From: an uncultured Candidatus Saccharibacteria bacterium
GTDB taxonomy: Bacteria; Patescibacteriota; Saccharimonadia; Saccharimonadales; Saccharimonadaceae
DNA length: 64,000 bases
Reading direction: 5' to 3'
Assembly: GCA_946222005.1 (NCBI GenBank)
Contig: CAMIHP010000005.1
Location: 1-64,000 of the forward strand
This document shows positions 61,691 to 64,000 of the stretch, one piece after another. The first letter of the stretch is position 1; the number at the start of each line of letters is the position of its first letter. The translations under genes and the position numbers were made by a program. Below the pieces are notes generated by a model. The model had not been told where the DNA came from and ran no database searches. It was given only the letters and a program-made list of their open reading frames with translations.

Positions 61691-63262
61691 ATGGTGACCA
61701 AACAAGACGTCCTGACAAAAGCCCGCGGCCTCTATAGCGAAGATCAGCTGTATGAAATTGACCATGCAATCGACTTCGCCACCCAGGCACACCACGGACA
61801 AAAGCGCAAAAGCGGTGAACCCTACATTACCCATCCACTAAGCGTTGCAATTATCTTGATCGACTGGGGGATGGACAGCGACACCATCATTGCGGGTATT
61901 CTCCACGACACCGTCGAGGATACCGAGACGTCACTAGACGACATTGAGTCACTTTTTGGACATGACGTATCCTTCCTCGTTGACGGCGTGACGAAGGTGA
62001 GTCAAGCTCGGGCTGGTATGCGCGACCTTGACCACTATCTCCCTCAGACAAAAGACAACCTTACCAAGCTGCTTATTGCTGTGGGACAGGACGTGCGTGT
62101 CATTATCATCAAGCTGGCCGACCGGCTGCACAATATGCAGACGCTGCAATTCAAGTCGCCCGAGAAGCAGCAAAAGATCGCCCGAGAAACACTCGAGGTC
62201 TTTGCCCCCATGGCTGACCAGCTGGGTATGGGGCGCGTGCGGATGGAGCTAGAGGAACTGGCCTTTAGCTACCTTGACCCCAAAGAATACAAGCGGCTCG
62301 AGAAGGTCATGAAGCAGCGCCTGGGCAAAAGCACTCGCAAGCTTGGCGTCGTCCGCCTTGAGGTCGAGCGGGCACTCAAGGATGAGAAGCTTGAGTTTGA
62401 AATCAATGGGCGGGTCAAGAGCCTCTATAGCCTGCATCGCAAGCTGCAAAAGCGCGGTAGTATCGATAACATCTACGACCTCATGGCGCTACGCATCATT
62501 GTCCGCACTAAGGAAGAGTGCTACCTCGTGCTGGGCATTCTCCACTCACTGTATCAACCGATGATTGCTCGCATCAAAGACTATATTTCCATCCCCAAAC
62601 CAAACGGCTACCAGAGCCTCCATACAACGGTTATCACGCCCAATAAGCAGATTGTCGAGTTCCAGATCCGCACGCGCGATATGCACGAGTATGCTGAGCG
62701 CGGCCTTGCCGCCAGCTTCCACTACCAGCAGCAAAAACACAGCAAGGAGTACCTCAAAGGCGACTCCAAACGCGGCGTGTCAAACCTGCCGGCTCAGCTG
62801 CAGTGGATTACGCAATTGCAAGAGATCGCTGCTCGCCTGCGCGCTGGCGAGGATATCCCTCGCGAGCAACTATCAATCGACCTCTTTGGCAATCGTATCT
62901 TCGTTTTTTCTCCCAAGGGCGACATATATAACCTCCCCGAGGGGGCTTTACCACTTGACTTCGCCTACGCTATCCACTCTGATATCGCCAAGCACGCCTA
63001 TGGCTTCCGGATCAATGGCAAAATGGAATCATTCGAGCGACCACTTGAGAATGGTGATGTCATCGAAGTCCTCACCCGCAAGCTCTCCTACCCCAAGCCG
63101 GGTTGGGCGCAGCTTGTTACCACCAGCCACGCACGCGATAAGCTCCGCCTCCAGCTCAACAAAATCCGCGTTCAAGCCGTTAATGGTGCGATCAGCCTGA
63201 CGGATAAAATTATGCCAATTAGTAAGCCTGAGGCTGCTTCGAAGAAGTCAAAGAATAAATAA
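61691..63262 (+). CDS. rel: RelA/SpoT-family (p)ppGpp synthetase/hydrolase without ACT domain
   Basis: 523 aa. The HD hydrolase domain has HHGQKRKSGEPYITHP (34-49) and ILHDTVEDTE (70-79). The synthetase domain has SIPKPNGYQSLHTT and RGLAASFHYQ-type sequence. The TGS domain has DLFGNRIFVFSPKGDIYNLP and DFAYAIHSDIAKHAYGFRING. It ends soon after, so the zinc-finger and ACT regulatory parts of long Rel proteins (about 740 aa) are absent. It controls the stringent response. Confidence 0.93.
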   Translation: MVTKQDVLTKARGLYSEDQLYEIDHAIDFATQAHHGQKRKSGEPYITHPLSVAIILIDWGMDSDTIIAGILHDTVEDTETSLDDIESLFGHDVSFLVDGVTKVSQARAGMRDLDHYLPQTKDNLTKLLIAVGQDVRVIIIKLADRLHNMQTLQFKSPEKQQKIARETLEVFAPMADQLGMGRVRMELEELAFSYLDPKEYKRLEKVMKQRLGKSTRKLGVVRLEVERALKDEKLEFEINGRVKSLYSLHRKLQKRGSIDNIYDLMALRIIVRTKEECYLVLGILHSLYQPMIARIKDYISIPKPNGYQSLHTTVITPNKQIVEFQIRTRDMHEYAERGLAASFHYQQQKHSKEYLKGDSKRGVSNLPAQLQWITQLQEIAARLRAGEDIPREQLSIDLFGNRIFVFSPKGDIYNLPEGALPLDFAYAIHSDIAKHAYGFRINGKMESFERPLENGDVIEVLTRKLSYPKPGWAQLVTTSHARDKLRLQLNKIRVQAVNGAISLTDKIMPISKPEAASKKSKNK

Positions 63263-63270
63263 CTATCATA

Positions 63271-63303
63271 AATACAAAATACCCCAGTGGGGTATTTTGT
63301 ATT
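63271..63303. terminator. Bidirectional terminator between rel and ppa
   Basis: 15-bp perfect stem AATACAAAATACCCC/GGGGTATTTTGTATT with a 3-nt loop. Confidence 0.85.
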
Positions 63304-63319
63304 TACTTGAGCATCCTAT

Positions 63320-63850
63320 CTAGCGTTTATTCCAACGCGCGATAGATTCATGAATAATCTGTTTGGCACGCGCGGCGTCACCAAAGCCCTTCACGACAGT
63401 AGTGCCAGGCTTCTTGAGATCCTTATAGTGGTTAAAGTGGTGCTCGATTTGCTTGAGGGTTGCAGCAGGGAGATCTTCGAGCGAGTTGATTGCATCACCT
63501 GTATTACGGTCATCTGCTGGTACAACGATCACCTTATCGTCCACTTCGTCATCGTCAACAAACTCCAGCACGCCAATTACTTTACCCTCCAAAACGACAC
63601 CAGTCGTCAGTGGCTGGTCAGTGATGATGAGCGCATCGAGCTCATCGCCATCTTCATCTAGGGTTTGTGGAATAAATCCATAGTTGGTTGGCTTGGCAAA
63701 GATTGCTGGCTCGACCCGGTCGAGCTTCATCACTGCGAGGTCGCGATCCCATTCAATTTTGTGGTAGCTCCCCTGCGGAATTTCCACCACCACATTGACA
63801 ATGCCAGCGTCAACATCGCCGGGCGTCAGTACTTTATTAAAATCTGCCAT
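63320..63850 (-). CDS. ppa: Inorganic pyrophosphatase
   Basis: 176 aa of the family I type. DEDGDELD (65-72) holds the metal-binding Asp residues. EIPQGSYHKIEWDRD and NYGFIPQTL flank it. The C-terminal HHFNHYKDL and VKGFGDA motifs fit. It hydrolyses pyrophosphate to drive nucleic acid and tRNA synthesis. AAAGGAG precedes the ATG. Confidence 0.96.
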   Translation of the reverse strand: MADFNKVLTPGDVDAGIVNVVVEIPQGSYHKIEWDRDLAVMKLDRVEPAIFAKPTNYGFIPQTLDEDGDELDALIITDQPLTTGVVLEGKVIGVLEFVDDDEVDDKVIVVPADDRNTGDAINSLEDLPAATLKQIEHHFNHYKDLKKPGTTVVKGFGDAARAKQIIHESIARWNKR

Positions 63851-63982
63851 TTATATTAGCTCCTTTCTGTTGCTATCTGTTTTATTTTAGCAAAATCTGC
63901 TCGGTAATAGCAAAAGAAGATGCGCCAGCGGTGCAACCTTGCTCTGCAGGCACATTATTCTCATCACCAACCCATTTGATGG

Positions 63983-63988
63983 TATAAT
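63983..63988 (+). promoter_or_regulatory. -10 box of a gene starting at the window edge
   Basis: TATAAT preceded by GG, with an ATG at 63998-64000. The gene itself is outside the window. Confidence 0.45.
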
Positions 63989-64000
63989 ACTGCTAGCATG

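Noticed and set aside
1..64000. CRISPR array or insertion sequence
   Set aside because: I saw no regularly spaced direct repeats and no transposase-like gene with terminal inverted repeats.

Overview
The window is a 64 kb stretch of a reduced, standard-code bacterial chromosome. It is most plausibly from Candidatus Saccharibacteria (TM7). The gene set shown supports this: a RelA/SpoT protein without the ACT part, an RNase HII fused to a YraN nuclease domain, a PilB-like ATPase with a type IV prepilin, a membrane-anchored DUF1524 nuclease, VanZ-like and zinc-phospholipase-like proteins, almost no biosynthesis, and many orphan membrane or secreted proteins. TGA is a normal stop (several genes end in it, including one in an ATGA overlap), so the TGA=Gly code of Gracilibacteria/SR1 does not apply. 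The assignment rests on my recognition of families, not on a search.

Region 1 (1-8.4 kb) is accessory. It holds a cut-off unknown ORF, an 859-aa ABC-type ATPase of the RloC/PrrC anticodon-nuclease-like class, a secreted protein with two SH3-like repeats that looks actinobacterial, a helix-turn-helix gene and a broken related HTH fragment in GC-richer DNA, a SAM methyltransferase, two paralogous unknown membrane-anchored cysteine-pattern proteins, and a decayed ORF. It reads as an island with material from an actinobacterium, the host group of known Saccharibacteria.

Region 2 (8.4-16.7 kb) has a DUF6518-like membrane protein, a CinA N-domain protein, an unknown membrane protein, a remnant of succinylglutamate-semialdehyde dehydrogenase with an internal deletion, an FAD-linked oxidase, recG, a phospholipase-C-like protein and rsmD. 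tRNA-Leu(TAG) and a CYTH protein follow. Region 3 (17.7-31.2 kb) has a PMM-like HAD phosphatase, tyrS, a class A PBP, an inositol-phosphatase-family gene, then the minus-strand run PIN/TRAM - radA - HELLH metallopeptidase - clpC, with a perfect CIRCE operator over the clpC promoter, and nusA.

Region 4 (31.3-47.1 kb) has a SerB-like HAD protein, the DUF1524 nuclease, pepN, rnhB-yraN, small membrane proteins, rplS, a lipoprotein, two large orphan proteins, malic enzyme, a PilB/GspE ATPase and a SpoU methylase. A structured, probably non-coding transcript lies at 47.2-47.4 kb. Region 5 (47.4-64 kb) has dnaE and a long minus-strand run gatC-gatA-(TM-HEPN-like)-gatB-nudix-nudix-galU-small TM-YtxH-DUF5665, then uvrB, rpe, a possible immunity protein, a type IV prepilin, rel and ppa.

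A window-wide feature is that many genes start 5-9 nt after a TANNNT box with no Shine-Dalgarno sequence, which implies leaderless transcription. Others in the same window have strong Shine-Dalgarno sequences, so two start modes coexist.
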